A stretch of 64,000 nucleotides of DNA from assembly GCA_016584495.1 (NCBI GenBank), contig WAID01000003.1, positions 5,536,501 to 5,600,500 of the forward strand, read 5' to 3'. Both the position numbers and the translations under genes were made by a program. Shown piece after piece: positions 1 to 11,926 of the stretch; position 1 is the stretch's first letter; the number at the start of each line of letters is the position of its first letter. Origin of the DNA: Celoporthe dispersa (Eukaryota; Ascomycota; Sordariomycetes; Diaporthales; Cryphonectriaceae). The notes below the pieces were generated by a model that had not been told where the DNA came from, did not search any database, and was given only the letters and a program-made list of their open reading frames with translations.

Positions 1-3000
1 GGTGATGCCGTCCTGCAACACATCAACCAAAGAGGCGAGGCAGAGCAGTGCCATGATGCGCAGGCGCCGGTCTTCTTGTCCGAGACATTGCTTGCCAGCA
101 ATAGTGGCAGCAGCCGCGGCAACAGCCTCCACATCTTTCTTGCCATACTTTTCAGAGATCTTGTCGACACAGATGACGGCGGTGTGCTTGTACTGCATAT
201 CGTCAGAGTCACGAATGACAGCAGTGAGTTGTGGCAAGAACGCCAAGAGGGCAGTCCTTGACTGCACATCAGACTGCCCTCGTTGTCCACGCGGGACTCC
301 AGTGCACGGAGAACCTTCTGCCGAAGGACAACATTTGGTCGGTCCAGAAGTGTCTCAACCGACTTGATAAACTCGCTGACCGACAGGAGGTTCAACAAGT
401 TAGACAGAGCATCTCCGCAGCGGGCATGGAGTGTCTTTCGCGACTTGACAGTGTCTGCTACCGTGAGGATGTCTTCCAGTAACTGAGCATAGAGCTCTCG
501 GATTTTGGCCGTTTCCGAGTCGTCACGCTCGGCCAGCTTTCTGATCTCCTTCTTGAGAGATCGGTTAGCAAGAATGTGCGGTAGCAAAGTGAGCTGCTTG
601 AGGGCGGCTTTATTGATCTCCTCCTCGCCCTCCTTCTTGCCGAAAAGCGTTGCAGACATATTTGGCTTGGGCTTGAACATATCTGCCACGAGGTCCAAGA
701 ACCTGGCCAAAGTCTGAAGTTGGGTCTCCACGTTGAAATGATTGATGAGGTCGGCAGTGAAAGTCAGGACATTATCTGACGTCCCATACTTGTCGACAAA
801 CATCGCCACCAACGCGAAGAGGAAATCTTGCGGTCCGAGATTCTCCACCAGCGAGATGAAGAGGCCTTGCCTCCTGTGAGACGGGATGTGCTCGTAAGCG
901 ATGACGAAGCTTGCAAGAAGCTCTGATGCACTGGCCACGATATGTTTTCGGCCCTTTCGGAAAGTCTCGATCAGCGGCGGTATCACCTCTCGGATGGTCT
1001 GGTTGATGACATGCGCAGAGTAGTCGTCGCTCTGCCGCAGGACTGAGCTTCCCATAAAGGTGAAGATTGGCATCACACTGTGCAACACAACGTCTGGGGC
1101 TGTCTTTGAGAGGCTAGCAACCAGGAGCAAGGCCGAGTTTTGCACAGCAGGACTCGAAGACTTTTGTATGCACGAGACCAAGACGTCGCCATGACCGACA
1201 GACGTGTCGATCTTGAGGTTCTTGTCGTTTCGGTATGTCGGCATCATAGCAAGCAAGCTGCCAAGGACCAGATTCTGAAGATAGCCAAGTTCGGAACCCA
1301 CGAGTGTCCTAAACGTCTGAAGTTCAGAGAGTACCATAAACAAGCTCTGCAGAAGCTCAGGATGCTCGGCTGGGTGAGAAGACTCCACAAGCTGCAAGAC
1401 CAGCGTGATCTTTCGCAGTGCTGCGGCAAGCTCCGGGGAGTTTTGAACCTCAGCGACACGGTGGTGGTCCGACGAACTGGTCCGCCTACGCTTGCTAGCA
1501 GGCGGATCCGTGGCCAGCTGAGCAACGTCTTGAAGGGCAGCAAGGAAGGTGAGCAAGATATCCGTCGTCAAAGGTACGTTCCGCAATAGATCTGTCGCCT
1601 CTTCCGAGACATTCCCCTGCGTCTGCGATAGATCAAGCATTTGTTGAGCAACGTCATGTTTTGTCCGGTCCTTCATAGACGCCCACATCGTCCGTATCCT
1701 GGCAAAGGCGGCGCTCGTCAGACCGGCACGGTCCTGTGCTGTCTTATTCTGAATGATGTCGAAGAGACATTCAAGCCCAGCAGTGTCGTTCGCTACCACG
1801 ACATCTACAAAAGCAGAATCGATTTTGGTTTCGTCCAAACCTTCCTTGGCAGCCAGACTGCTGGCATCAGCGTGGGCAAGCGCTGACCACCAGCGTAGCA
1901 AGGGCAGAAGCAGTTGAGTCCTCGACGTGCTCGAGACCTTCTGTACCTGGTTCAAGGCTTTTAGGAGCCTTAGCTTGAGGTTCAGTAGGGGGGAGTCGAC
2001 AACATGCGATGCCAGAAAAGCGAGAATAGATGCTCTTGTGCTGGACGAAATATGGCCCTTCTTCGATGTCTCCTTCTCCGTCGATGATTTGCTCGAGCTC
2101 TCAAGGACGTCTTTGAGCACCGCAACAATGTGGTCATCATGCATGATTGCCTCCTCCAGCGCAGGCACTATAACAACCTCGAGCAACGTCCGATCCGCTT
2201 CCGGCGTCAACCATTTCAAGCCCTGTGCCTTCTTGTATAGGCCTTGAGAGCCCCACGGTGTTCCGCTCTTTTTGCGTGACCCCGAGTCGCTCGTGTTCGA
2301 TTGTAGCACCGCAAGCAACTCGCTCGCCGCACGGCGGACCTTCTTGGCTGGATCAGCCAGGGCAGCAATGCAGTAAGGTTGAAGTGCTTGGAAGTCGAGC
2401 TTTGCACAGTCCGGCTCCTGAAGTCGGTTTTTAGCCATCTCGAGAGCTCGTGCTCGAGCAAGGATCGGATAGGGACCAAGCCAAATGCGCATATAGAACG
2501 AGAAGTAGAAACAGTCGGCGGGCGCTGAGTCGCGTTCCAGAATTGACACTTCATCGAGCCTCAGGAGATCTGCTTTGTCGGATGCGGCGGTGATGAAGAG
2601 TTGGCAAAGCTCGTCAAATATAGGATCAGAGTCGCTTGCGAGACAAGTCCGAGCTGGCGGCTTCTTATGCTTCGACAATCGGCTGAGCCCAGCATCCAGA
2701 TCCAGTTCCTCGGCAAGGGAAGCTGCGGCTTCATCGTCCACGGGCTTGTCGTCCCCTTCCGCCTGCTTGATTGCCTTCTTGGGTCGAATAGAAGCCCCCA
2801 GCCTCAACTCCAGGTCCTCAATATCAAATTCGGCCTCCTCGACGACTTTTCGGAAGAATTCGCCTGGTTCGTCTGGAGCCTGCGAGAGCGCCACAATGGC
2901 CAGTCCTAACTGTCGCCTAGCCTGGCCGTCTTCGTCGACATCATCGGTAATCTTGACTCCCGCTATCAAGAGCGACCTGAACATAACAGACGCTTGCTTC

Positions 3001-4222
3001 TCGCTGAGCATTTGTGTGGCCAGAACTGTCTTGATCAGGGGGAAGACCGCGCGCGTCTCCTCTCTTGGTAAGGCGTTCGGTAAGCGCGAGTGCGAGGCCA
3101 TTGGCCAACTTGTCAACTCGGTGTTCCTTGTGTACATCAAGTAGCAAGTGCTCCAGGTCCTGGACCTTGATGAGCGACTTTGCCACTTTCCAGGACAGTT
3201 GCTTGGCAGATCTGTACTGCGCCAGAATGGAAAGGCAGACCAGACCAGGCCGAACGGTCTCGCCAGTCCAGCCAAGAACCAGCTGATGCATGAACTCCAG
3301 CAGCACAGCATCGTCCAGGTCCCCCTTCGCAGCGTAGACCGAAATGACCATATATGTGGCGACTTGGAGCCCTGGGACCTTCTTCATCATCAAGGCCTCT
3401 CCCAATATGGGCAGTAGCTTCTGCAGAAGATCATGGTCATTGTCCCTCTGAATAATTTTTCGGCCTGACCTCATGTGATCCAGCATGCCATTGACAGCCT
3501 CCGTCATGACCCCACCCCAGAACGAGACAAGCCCGGGATAGTGCTGCTGGGCTTGGCATGATCCTAGCGTCCATGATGATATCGTGGATAACAGATCAAA
3601 GTGGTGTATCGCTTGTTGAACGATGGTTGCCCGAGGCGGAGAAGTCAAGGACCGTATGTATGGGTCGAGGAATCTGTACTGGTGCGGGATTCTGGTCGGA
3701 AGAATGGACATGAGCGTCACAAAAGCGGGCGCGGCGTGATATGGGAGGAAAGCCGTGATCAGAGACGCTGTGCTGTACTCATGGATTCTAGTAGAGGTCA
3801 GACCAGCACTCTGATGTACAAGGGTAATTGTGTTGTACCAACCTGAATCTTCTTATGAGCCACTCCACAGCCTTGATGGCTGGCATAAGCCTCAATTTTG
3901 CCCCGACCAACCGCAGAAATGCGTCGACCCTCTTGTCTAACTCGGCATTCTCGGCGGCGGTCATCTGGGTGCGGTCTTCCTCTTGACTCTGTTCGCTGAA
4001 GAGTGTTTCGCCGTACGGCGCAAAGCGTGCGTCCAGACGGCACAAATCGTCGAAGCCTTCGCGACATATTGTGTAGACGGTCTGGAAGCTCTGGCCTGCT
4101 GCGACTTTGGGCTCAAAGATCAACGACTTCGCGTGCGCTGCCTTTTGCGCCTTGACGTTGAGGGTACTCTTGGAATTTGCAGCGATCTGCGCCAACTGCG
4201 CAGCAAGAGATGATGGTGCCAT
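1..4222 (-). CDS. UTP10: U3 snoRNP / SSU processome HEAT-repeat protein Utp10 (5' part; C-terminus off the left edge)
   Basis: Utp10 (human HEATR1/BP28) is a very large HEAT-repeat scaffold of the t-UTP module, needed for rDNA transcription and early 18S pre-rRNA processing in the nucleolus. The start (ATG read down from 4222) gives MAPSSLAAQLAQIAANSKST, the typical fungal N-terminus, followed by the conserved segment ending in DKRVDAFLRLVGAKLRLMPA. Exon 1 is 3843-4222. A 55-bp intron (3788-3842, GTTGGT..TAG) splits the Arg codon of RRFRIHEY, and exon 2 runs on to base 1. About 1,390 residues are present of a family length near 1,800; the BP28 C-terminal domain lies outside. The frame breaks twice. 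Near 3069-3075 LALTERL must continue as PREETRAVFPLIK in another frame, and near 277-280 VDNEG continues as QSDVQSRTALLAFLPQ, as if one C were missing from a CCC run on the plus strand. Both look like assembly indels. Long apparent coding on the opposite strand is a shadow. It is divergent from NOC3. Confidence 0.93.
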
Positions 4223-4687
4223 GACTGTTCAAAGCACCCTTCACCAGCGTTGCAGGGCGAGATGAGGTGTTATGGGTGAAATAGGCGGCCAGGCGCACGG
4301 TGTAGATGTTGTCATCAACAATCGATCAAATCATCCCCAGCCTGCTAAGTGGTGGTTGGTTGGCGACGCGATTTCTCCAAAACCCCTGAATTTTTCTGCA
4401 CTGCAATCAGGGAATATTTCGCCCAGGCGCGCCCCGCTACCCAATGGATAAGCCTCCTGATAAGCCCGTCCCGCTTGTCTTCAGTGGGAAAAAAAGTTCC
4501 TGAGTACATGGGCAGCTCTAAACATTTGCGAACTGCCTCCGCCAGGCGACTGATTCAACCTTTTTTTTTTTTTTTACGAGACAGGAAGCGTATGGATTAG
4601 TCTCCTGTCCTCAGCGCCCCTCAACACCAACCGAATCTCTACCAATCGACCACTCACCTTACATTCCTATCGTCTCGATCATAGACC
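4223..4687. promoter_or_regulatory. Shared divergent promoter of UTP10 and NOC3
   Basis: These 465 bp separate the start codons of two ribosome-biogenesis genes transcribed away from each other. Visible elements are GATGAG at 4261-4266 within GGCGAGATGAGG, resembling the PAC element of yeast ribosome-biogenesis promoters, and a GAATTTTTC patch near 4388 resembling RRPE. A 15-T run at 4561-4575 lies about 110 bp upstream of the NOC3 start; such poly(dA:dT) tracts usually exclude nucleosomes. Assigning PAC/RRPE function is inference from yeast. Confidence 0.5.
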
Positions 4688-6709
4688 ATGGCGACACGGC
4701 CCTCGAAAAAGAGGCGACTGAGCCCACCCCAGTCAGAGAACGGCGACTCGGGTGCCAAAGTACAAAAGGCCTTTTTCAAGAGCGCTGCGAGCTGGAACCT
4801 GGAACAAGACTACGAATCACGACCGAGAAAAGGGAAAAAGAAGGACAAGGAGAGCAACAAGCTCCCCATCAAGACTGCAGACGGTCGCTTGCAGCAGGTC
4901 CAAGGCAACTTCAACGATACTGCCTCCATCGAGAGCGATGGGGACTGGCTAGACGGAGACGAGGACGATGCAGCAGGCTCAGAGCCGGAGCCGGAAAAGG
5001 TCGAAGCTACGCCAACGCTGTCGGAGCGCGAACAGATCCTGATAGCGAAGGAAGAGTTGGCCAAGATTGGCTCTCTACTGAGCGAAGACCCCGAAGAACA
5101 TCCCGGCGCATTTAAGAGCCTGGCAAAGATAGGGCAATCGCGCACTCCTGCAGTACAGAAGCTTTGTCTGGTGACCCAGCTGGCAGTCTACAAGGACGTC
5201 ATTCCCGGTTACAGGATACGACCGAGCTCGGAAGATCCCGCCGGCCAGAAGCTTTCCAAGGAGGTCAAGAAGGTGCGGACGTACGAGCATGCGCTCGTGA
5301 CAGGCTATCAAGTATACCTGAAAGACTTGACGAGGTATGCGAAGCTGAAGGGCTCCGAGGACAGCCATGGGCTCTCAAGGTCGCCATCACCTGCGCGTGT
5401 GCTTTGGTGAAGGCGGTTCCGCACTTCAACTTCCGTACCGATCTCCTGAAAATCTTGGTGGGCAAGGTCAGTTCGCGGAGGGTAGACGTGTCTTTCAACA
5501 AGTGTCTGAGGTCTCTCGAGACGCTCTTCAAGGAGGATGAAGAGGGCAGGCCGTCCATGGAAGCTATATCTCTCCTCAGCAAGATGATGAAGGCAAAGAA
5601 GTATCAAGTCCACGAGACTGTGCTCAACTTGTTCCTCTATCTCAGGTTACTGTCTGAGTACTCCGGCAAAGCCTCTAAGGATGGAGTAGACGGACCGGAT
5701 GGAACGAATGGCAGGTCACTCAAGAAGAAGAAGGAATTCCGCACAAAGCGTGAGCGAAAAGCTTTGAAGGAGGACAAGGCTCTGGCGAAAGAAATGGCAC
5801 AAGCGGATGCCCTGGTCAGTCACGAGGAACGGGACCGCATGCAGTCCGAGACCTTGAAGTTGGTGTTTGCTACATACTTTCGCGCGCTCAAAGAGAGAGT
5901 GCCGCATCTCATGGGCGCTGTACTGGAGGGGCTGGCCAAGTACGCCCATCTCATCAACCAGGACTTCTTTGGAGATTTGCTCGAAGCGCTTAAAGATCTC
6001 ATCCACCACAGCGAAGAGGACGCTGCCGCAGCGGAGGAGACAGGTGACGTCGAGAACGACAACGAGGAAGAAGACTCGACAGTCCGAAACACAACCAGAG
6101 AGGCATTGCTGTGCACAGTCACTGCCTTCGCCCTCCTGGCTGGCCAAGACGCCCACAACGCACGCGCGGACCTGCACTTGGACTTGTCATACTTCACGAC
6201 ACATCTCTTCCAGAGCCTTCTCCCGTTGTCCGTCAACGCGGATCTGGAGCTTGGGGCCAAGTCTCTGCATCTGCCGGACCCGGACAGTCCCCAGTCGGCC
6301 ACTAACAAGGCGAACAAGGTCAACATCCAGACCATGACGGTGCTTCTGGTCAGATGTTTGACTGCGGTCCTGTTGCCGCCCTGGAACATCCGCTCGGTCC
6401 CACCTCTGCGGCTGGCAGCTTTCACGAAGCAGCTGATGACGATCGCGCTGCAGATGCCAGAAAAAGTCGTGCCAGGCGATGCTCGCCCTGATCAATGACG
6501 TGAGCCACACGCACGGCAAGAAGATCGCGGCACTCTGGAACTCGGAGGAGAGGAAGGACGATGGGACGTTCAACCCGCTCAGTGAGTCTGTGGAGGGAAG
6601 CAACCCCTTTGCCACAACCATCTGGGAGGGCGAGCTCCTGCGCAGACACTACAGCCCCAAGGTCCGCGAGGGCCAAAAGCTTCTGGACAAGAGCCTCCGG
6701 TCTCTATGA
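4688..6709 (+). CDS. NOC3: Nucleolar complex protein Noc3 (60S pre-ribosome maturation)
   Basis: Noc3 pairs with Noc2 in the complex that moves pre-60S particles from nucleolus to nucleoplasm; yeast Noc3 also has a role in replication initiation. The start MATRPSKKRRLSPPQSEN follows AGACC. The N-terminal 110 residues are basic then acidic and disordered. The conserved NOC3 block comes next (LVTQLAVYKDVIPGYRIRP, then VPHFNFRTDLLKILVGKVSS), followed by the CBF/Mak21-like C-terminal region ending LRRHYSPKVREGQKLLDKSL. The total is about 673 aa, normal for the family, with no intron. Two frame breaks interrupt it. Near 5370-5376 SEDSHGL must continue as KVAITCACALVKAVPHF, in a CTCTC context. At 6463-6467 an AAAAA run is one base too long, so MPEK must continue as SCQAMLALINDVSHTH. 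With both corrected the reading is continuous, so I treat it as an intact gene with assembly errors. Confidence 0.93.
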
Positions 6710-9700
6710 GATATACCCAGGCTACGAGTCACCCAGGTAGCGGCCTTTGTCGTCGAAAATAGTTCGGTGTACACCAATGATCTTTTAATACCAACCTTCT
6801 CAAAACCTAGATGCAAGTCACACACACAACATCAGCTCGGAAGCTGAAAACCTGGCAAGGTTGTATATTTGGGTTCTAGGATTTGGTGCTCTGACTCGAG
6901 ACCTGAGTTACATTCATGACCAGCTTTGAGAATGGACCCCGCGCAACCTGTGCGCTGGCTGGCCTCGATATCCTCACATGCGTGGTTCTCTTGCCGTATT
7001 GATACTTACTCATGGATCTAAACAAATGAGCCACCCTCATCGACAACTTAATATACTAATGTTCTCGGATCGCAGACAGTTATCACATTGCCCACGATAT
7101 CGTGGCATGTCCGCGGAAATGCCATCGCGTCCGATGGTTTTCCATGCTGGGTCTGTGCTGGTCCTATCCCACCCTATAGCCTCCTGGTGAGTCCTATAGT
7201 CTGGCTGTATTCGTCGCCCACGCCATGGGTAGCTCCTCAGGGCAACAGCCTACCCAGATATGGCCTTCGGTCTGGGTCTCAAGCGGCAAACCTGTTGAAG
7301 CTAACCGGGACGACGTAAGCTGCTGTGCCCACAGCGGCGAGCCGTACCTATTCTATCGTACGCAACATCATCTTTTCCCGTCCCTACATAAAGCCCTTAC
7401 CTAGCGACAGCAACGTTAAGAGAGGGACCCTACATAATGTACAGCAGGCCGTTCAGTGAATAAAGGCTCGAGCCTAGGGACCGCACGCACGAACGAGGCG
7501 GCAGTGGGCTTTTTAAAGCACGATGCTAATCTTCGTTAAGCTCTAGTAACGGGCAAGGGGAAAGCAAGATATTTGAGTTGCGCTTCGTCCCGCTGGTGGT
7601 TTTTTTTTGGTGATTTCTCTGTAGGTAGGCAAGCCATGTGCTGTTCCGTTGTGCGTGCAGGTGCGCTTGGATAGTGCGCGCGAACAGACTGGCTTGTTAC
7701 AGAGGTGGGATGGATAGTCCTATGGCGAAGGAGGAGGCGGGATACTGGATATTCGGTATCTCTATAAATACTTGTGTATGTCTTGGTCGGCTTGGTTTGA
7801 TCTACTGGCCACCATTCGGGGTGTTGCTGGATGTAAGTTTACATTCCGCAGAACTCATGGTGTTGTCCTGGTGATATGATGAATGATGTCGAGATCAAGG
7901 GGACTGTGGGTAGATGGATGGACGGGTCCCTCTCGGCCTTTGTATGATATCGAGACGTCCTCCAGCCATGCATGCTCGTAACTCATCCAAGTAAAGTCGA
8001 GTTGACACTTCAGCTACTCACTCGGTAATCATCTTGAACAATGGAGAATCCAAGAGATCTTCTTCGTCTATGGGGAGGTGTATGCCAGTGATACTGCGTG
8101 CGATCCATGTATGACTACAAGAGCATAAACCATGCTGCTACCTACGGATTAGCTTAGATTCACAAATTTCTCCCTACATGCTAACCCGCTGAGTCCCTAG
8201 ATACTTAAGCCTCAAGTCAGGACCCCGAAAAAGGATTTGATCCACAGCCAGCCCAGGCCGCGCCCATACCTACAGACAAGGCCCGTCTCACCCTCAGAGG
8301 GTTAATCCCAAGTGACTGTCGCCCAAGCACGACCGAACCACCCGGACGGAGGCCGAAGATGCGATGTAATGCAATGAGCTCTTCCGATCGTCTGATATTG
8401 GGGGAGGGAGAGAGGGGGCAAGGGTGTCCAGTCGGAGCAACCTCGCTGACCCCCGAAGCAACTGGTTGACTCCATCTTGTCACCAAGGTCATTGTTGGCT
8501 AGTAGCAATATTGATAAGGCTGAGATCGCTGCCGTGGGGTGCATGCAAGGCTTTTCCATGCAGCCAGCATATACAGTATGGACAATGCTCGCTCTGCTGT
8601 CCACTACCGCTACTCTTCGCTCTTCTTTTCCCCCCAGCATCATGTCTTTCTCTTGCCAACAGAGATCGACAGTGTCCCATGAGCCGTAGACAGGTCTAGA
8701 AGTCATACAAGTATGCTGGTGTCGATCCACACACCAGGTTGGCCACCAGCCTGCCCACCTGTACCGTCAGCCCGATCAACACTATCAGGCTATTTTCCAC
8801 AGCCATCGCACTCGGCCATACAAGCAAGGACTGTCAAGTGACATAGACAAGACCAACGCCCTCTCCAAGCTGTTCTGCCCTGTACCCTGATGACATCAAG
8901 GACCAGCAGCTAGGGAGCTTTAGCAACCCCCGGGGCCTGGAACTTCCCATTCCCTTCCCCTCCCCCCACATCCCAGCCTACGACTCGACGGTGCGGGTTT
9001 TTTTTTCCTTCTTTCTTTTTCCTTTCCTCCTCACCCCCCGTCTGCCCAGAAAGAGTTGAGGCGAGAACAGCTGCTTGTGTGGATCCGATGAGCGCGAGGG
9101 CAAGGGACAGGCATGTTCTCCACCAGCTTCGGCCCAAGTGAGTTTCAGAAAAGTCGATCTTCGACGCCCGCCCGCCCACTTGCGGACTAAAGTCTCTAGA
9201 GCCCTGCACGAGGAGGACATCCATCCGGCAGCGCTCCCCGTGAATGTGTCCGGGCGACCTTCCGATGTGTACCGTGGTACTGCTACTGATGTCGCGGAAT
9301 CCTTACTGGAGGCGAGACTTGGGAGGGTCCTGTCAATTACGAGAGGAAGTGCGCAGTGTGCTGATGGGGGACTACCCCCTCAGCTGTCGGCATTTTGCGT
9401 ATATCTCGTATGTGTAGGGATGGACAGAGAGAGGGAGAGAGACCATGGCAAAAGCTCACAAAAAAAAAAAAAAACATGGTTGCCTCGAAGGCAATCTTGC
9501 ATCTATCTGCCTTGGCCAACCGTGCTCGTTCAGAGGCGAGGAGGAGAGCAAAAGGCTCAGCCTACATCTTGACAAGGCTTTCAGGCCCATAGGGCTTAGC
9601 CAAGCCTGCCAAAACAAAAAGTTCCGGAGAAAGTCCGCGCATAGGCATTATCAGATGGATGCTTTGTAGGTGATGGAACTGCAGCTCGCACCACTGCCGA

Positions 9701-10741
9701 AAGAGCACCTTGCACGCACGCACCCTCTGACAAAGCTCTCCGGCTCCTTATAGAGCGAGCTCTCGAGCTGGAGGACAACCCAGGTCTCCCAAGATATCCT
9801 GCGCTTGCAGAGTCTATCCGTCAAATCCCGTAAAGCCTCAAAGCCCGCGCAGTCTGGATGTTCCGGGCCTCCAAGTTGAGTTTCGGCATCTGATATGCGC
9901 CCAAGCATCAGCCAATAAGTTTGGGTATTGGCACAAATGACTCGCAGCCACCCTTTAGTCTGCTAGTCAGTACATTGGTATATTTAGCAGGATGTTTCAA
10001 TGCAACGAAGACAGCGTCGACCGTGGTACCATAGTAGACGCTGCTGGTGGGTTGCTCCACGATGCGGCAGCTAGCCTATGGGTATCAGCGACCGTGAGCC
10101 CTCGGGGCCCAGGGACTGGTGAACAGGATCGAGACACCACCAGGGGCAACTCTGCAGCCTCAACCAGCGAGACAGGAGGCGATCAGCAAAGCAAGATCGG
10201 AGGGCCGTCGATCCCCTTCACCGTGCTGGTCAACAGCGGCTCCCGGCTAGGTCGAGGGATGGTCGTCGTGTGGAGCTTCAAACAGCGACGCTGCCATGGT
10301 GATCACTCGGGATGTTCTTCTTCGGGAGGGGTGGCAGGATTATGCCAGGTGGGCGGCCTGGAGACGCCACCCTCTGACACCCTGTCCACGCGAGTACGTG
10401 GCACCGATGTGCTTCTTCGCAGGGCTCGGCAAGTGACCTTGAAAGGCCTTGCTGGAGGAGGTAGACCCTCGCAAAGGTGGCGTCGTAGTGGGAAGTCGCG
10501 CGAACAAGGCTGCGAGGTGCCTCCTGGTGTTTCATATACCTGACATGGTGGGGGAATCTTTGTCCGCTACCACACCCTCCCCCCACCGGTGCTTTATCTT
10601 GATGCCGCTTCATGCTTCTTGCAGTACTCTGTATTGATGCAGGAGGTCTTCCGACTCTGGAAGAGATCCTCCCTCTCTCTGTCTGGTGGTGGATATCATC
10701 TGAATTTCCAAGTCAGTCACATATATCCACAGTGGCGGGTA

Positions 10742-10771
10742 GTAGGAGAGGGAGAGGGAGAAAGGGGGGGC
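10742..10771 (+). other. G-run cluster able to form a G-quadruplex
   Basis: The plus strand has GGGAGAGGGAGAAAGG followed by further Gs, giving four G3 tracts with loops of 1-5 bases. It lies in the gene-poor region and no role can be assigned. Confidence 0.4.
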
Positions 10772-11902
10772 ACCCTCTTGGCGGCAAGTACCGGCGACTG
10801 AGACTTTTGATAGGTCCCAGTGGAGCAATCCACGAGCCTGACGATTGTGCATACGAACAAGTACTACTCAGACAAGAGCAGCAGGAGGCAAATAGTGCAG
10901 CATAACACGAGCCCGGACTTGAAGGATTCCTGTCTCCCCCCGCGCCGTTTAGGCAGACTGGGGTTGGTGTCCAGTTCATGCAAGATTCAGGTACACCAAT
11001 AGGAGGCTGCATGCGCTCGGATGCTCAAGCGAGTACAATGGTAATCCCCCATGGGCGGCCATGGCGTCCGTAATTCGCCGGGATCCCAGGCCAGAACCTC
11101 TTGTGTGGCTTGCCCAAAAGTCTGGGAGAGGTGGATGTCATTGTTTCAAGAGACTTGATACCAGATCGACGTACCTAGCCCTTGCGTTTCAGGACTCGGT
11201 GGGAAGAGCCCGCATGGGAAGCAACCCAACCTTGAGGATGGCAGACTGTGGTTGACGACGATGTCCTCCTCGTATCACCAGCGAGGCGTCCATAGGCGAG
11301 ACGTTTCCCGGTAAGCCGGCTGGGGGTCCTGGATCCATCTCAAACGTGAGGGTAAGAATACGCGTGGATGTTTCTCTCTTTCCCTCTTTCTACTTTATCA
11401 GCAAGGCTTCCGTTCTAGTGTCATGTTTCGTGACTCGTGGACGATGGGCGCAACAGTCAGCCGTGCCATTGGCATATTGTTTCGACGTCTTGACGTCAAG
11501 CCCCGTGATTGGAAAGTCCCTTTGGGTCTGCCAGATGTGCCTTTCCAAGGCTGGCGCGGCTGCTGACCGGCGCCTCGACCCAAAGAGAAAAAAAAAAAGG
11601 GGGGGGGGACAAGCGAAGCCACGAGAGCTAGGTCTGGCAGGAGTCCGAGGCCGACATAAGCTTGACGCCGGAGGAGGGTCCTCAGCAGGTGCGTGTGGCT
11701 GCCGCTGAGTGAGGGAGAGGGAGAGAGATCAGGGGGAGAAAATGGATAGTCCATCGACAACCCTATCCGAGAGATCTTGCAGTGCTTGCTTGATCTTGAT
11801 AACCTCACAGGACCCGCGGCAAGCGAGTGACGGAGAGCTGCCAATGGATAAGGCCAAGCGGAAAAGCAAATGATGCTATTCTTGTCGATGACCCAGCAGG
11901 TA

Positions 11903-11926
11903 GATGCAGGTGCAGATGCAGGTGCA
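11903..11926. repeat. Two tandem copies of a 12-bp unit (GATGCAGGTGCA)
   Basis: The unit GATGCAGGTGCA is present twice head to tail in the gene-poor region upstream of STE12. It is a simple minisatellite-like duplication with no visible function. Confidence 0.6.

Noticed and set aside
1140..1589. 149-codon plus-strand frame
   Set aside because: Lies antisense within UTP10, whose minus-strand frame gives conserved HEAT-repeat sequence.
9992..10543. 183-codon open frame with ATG in the gene-poor region
   Set aside because: Gly/Ser/Arg-rich with no recognisable domain, overlapped by open frames on the other strand; GC-rich DNA gives such frames by chance.
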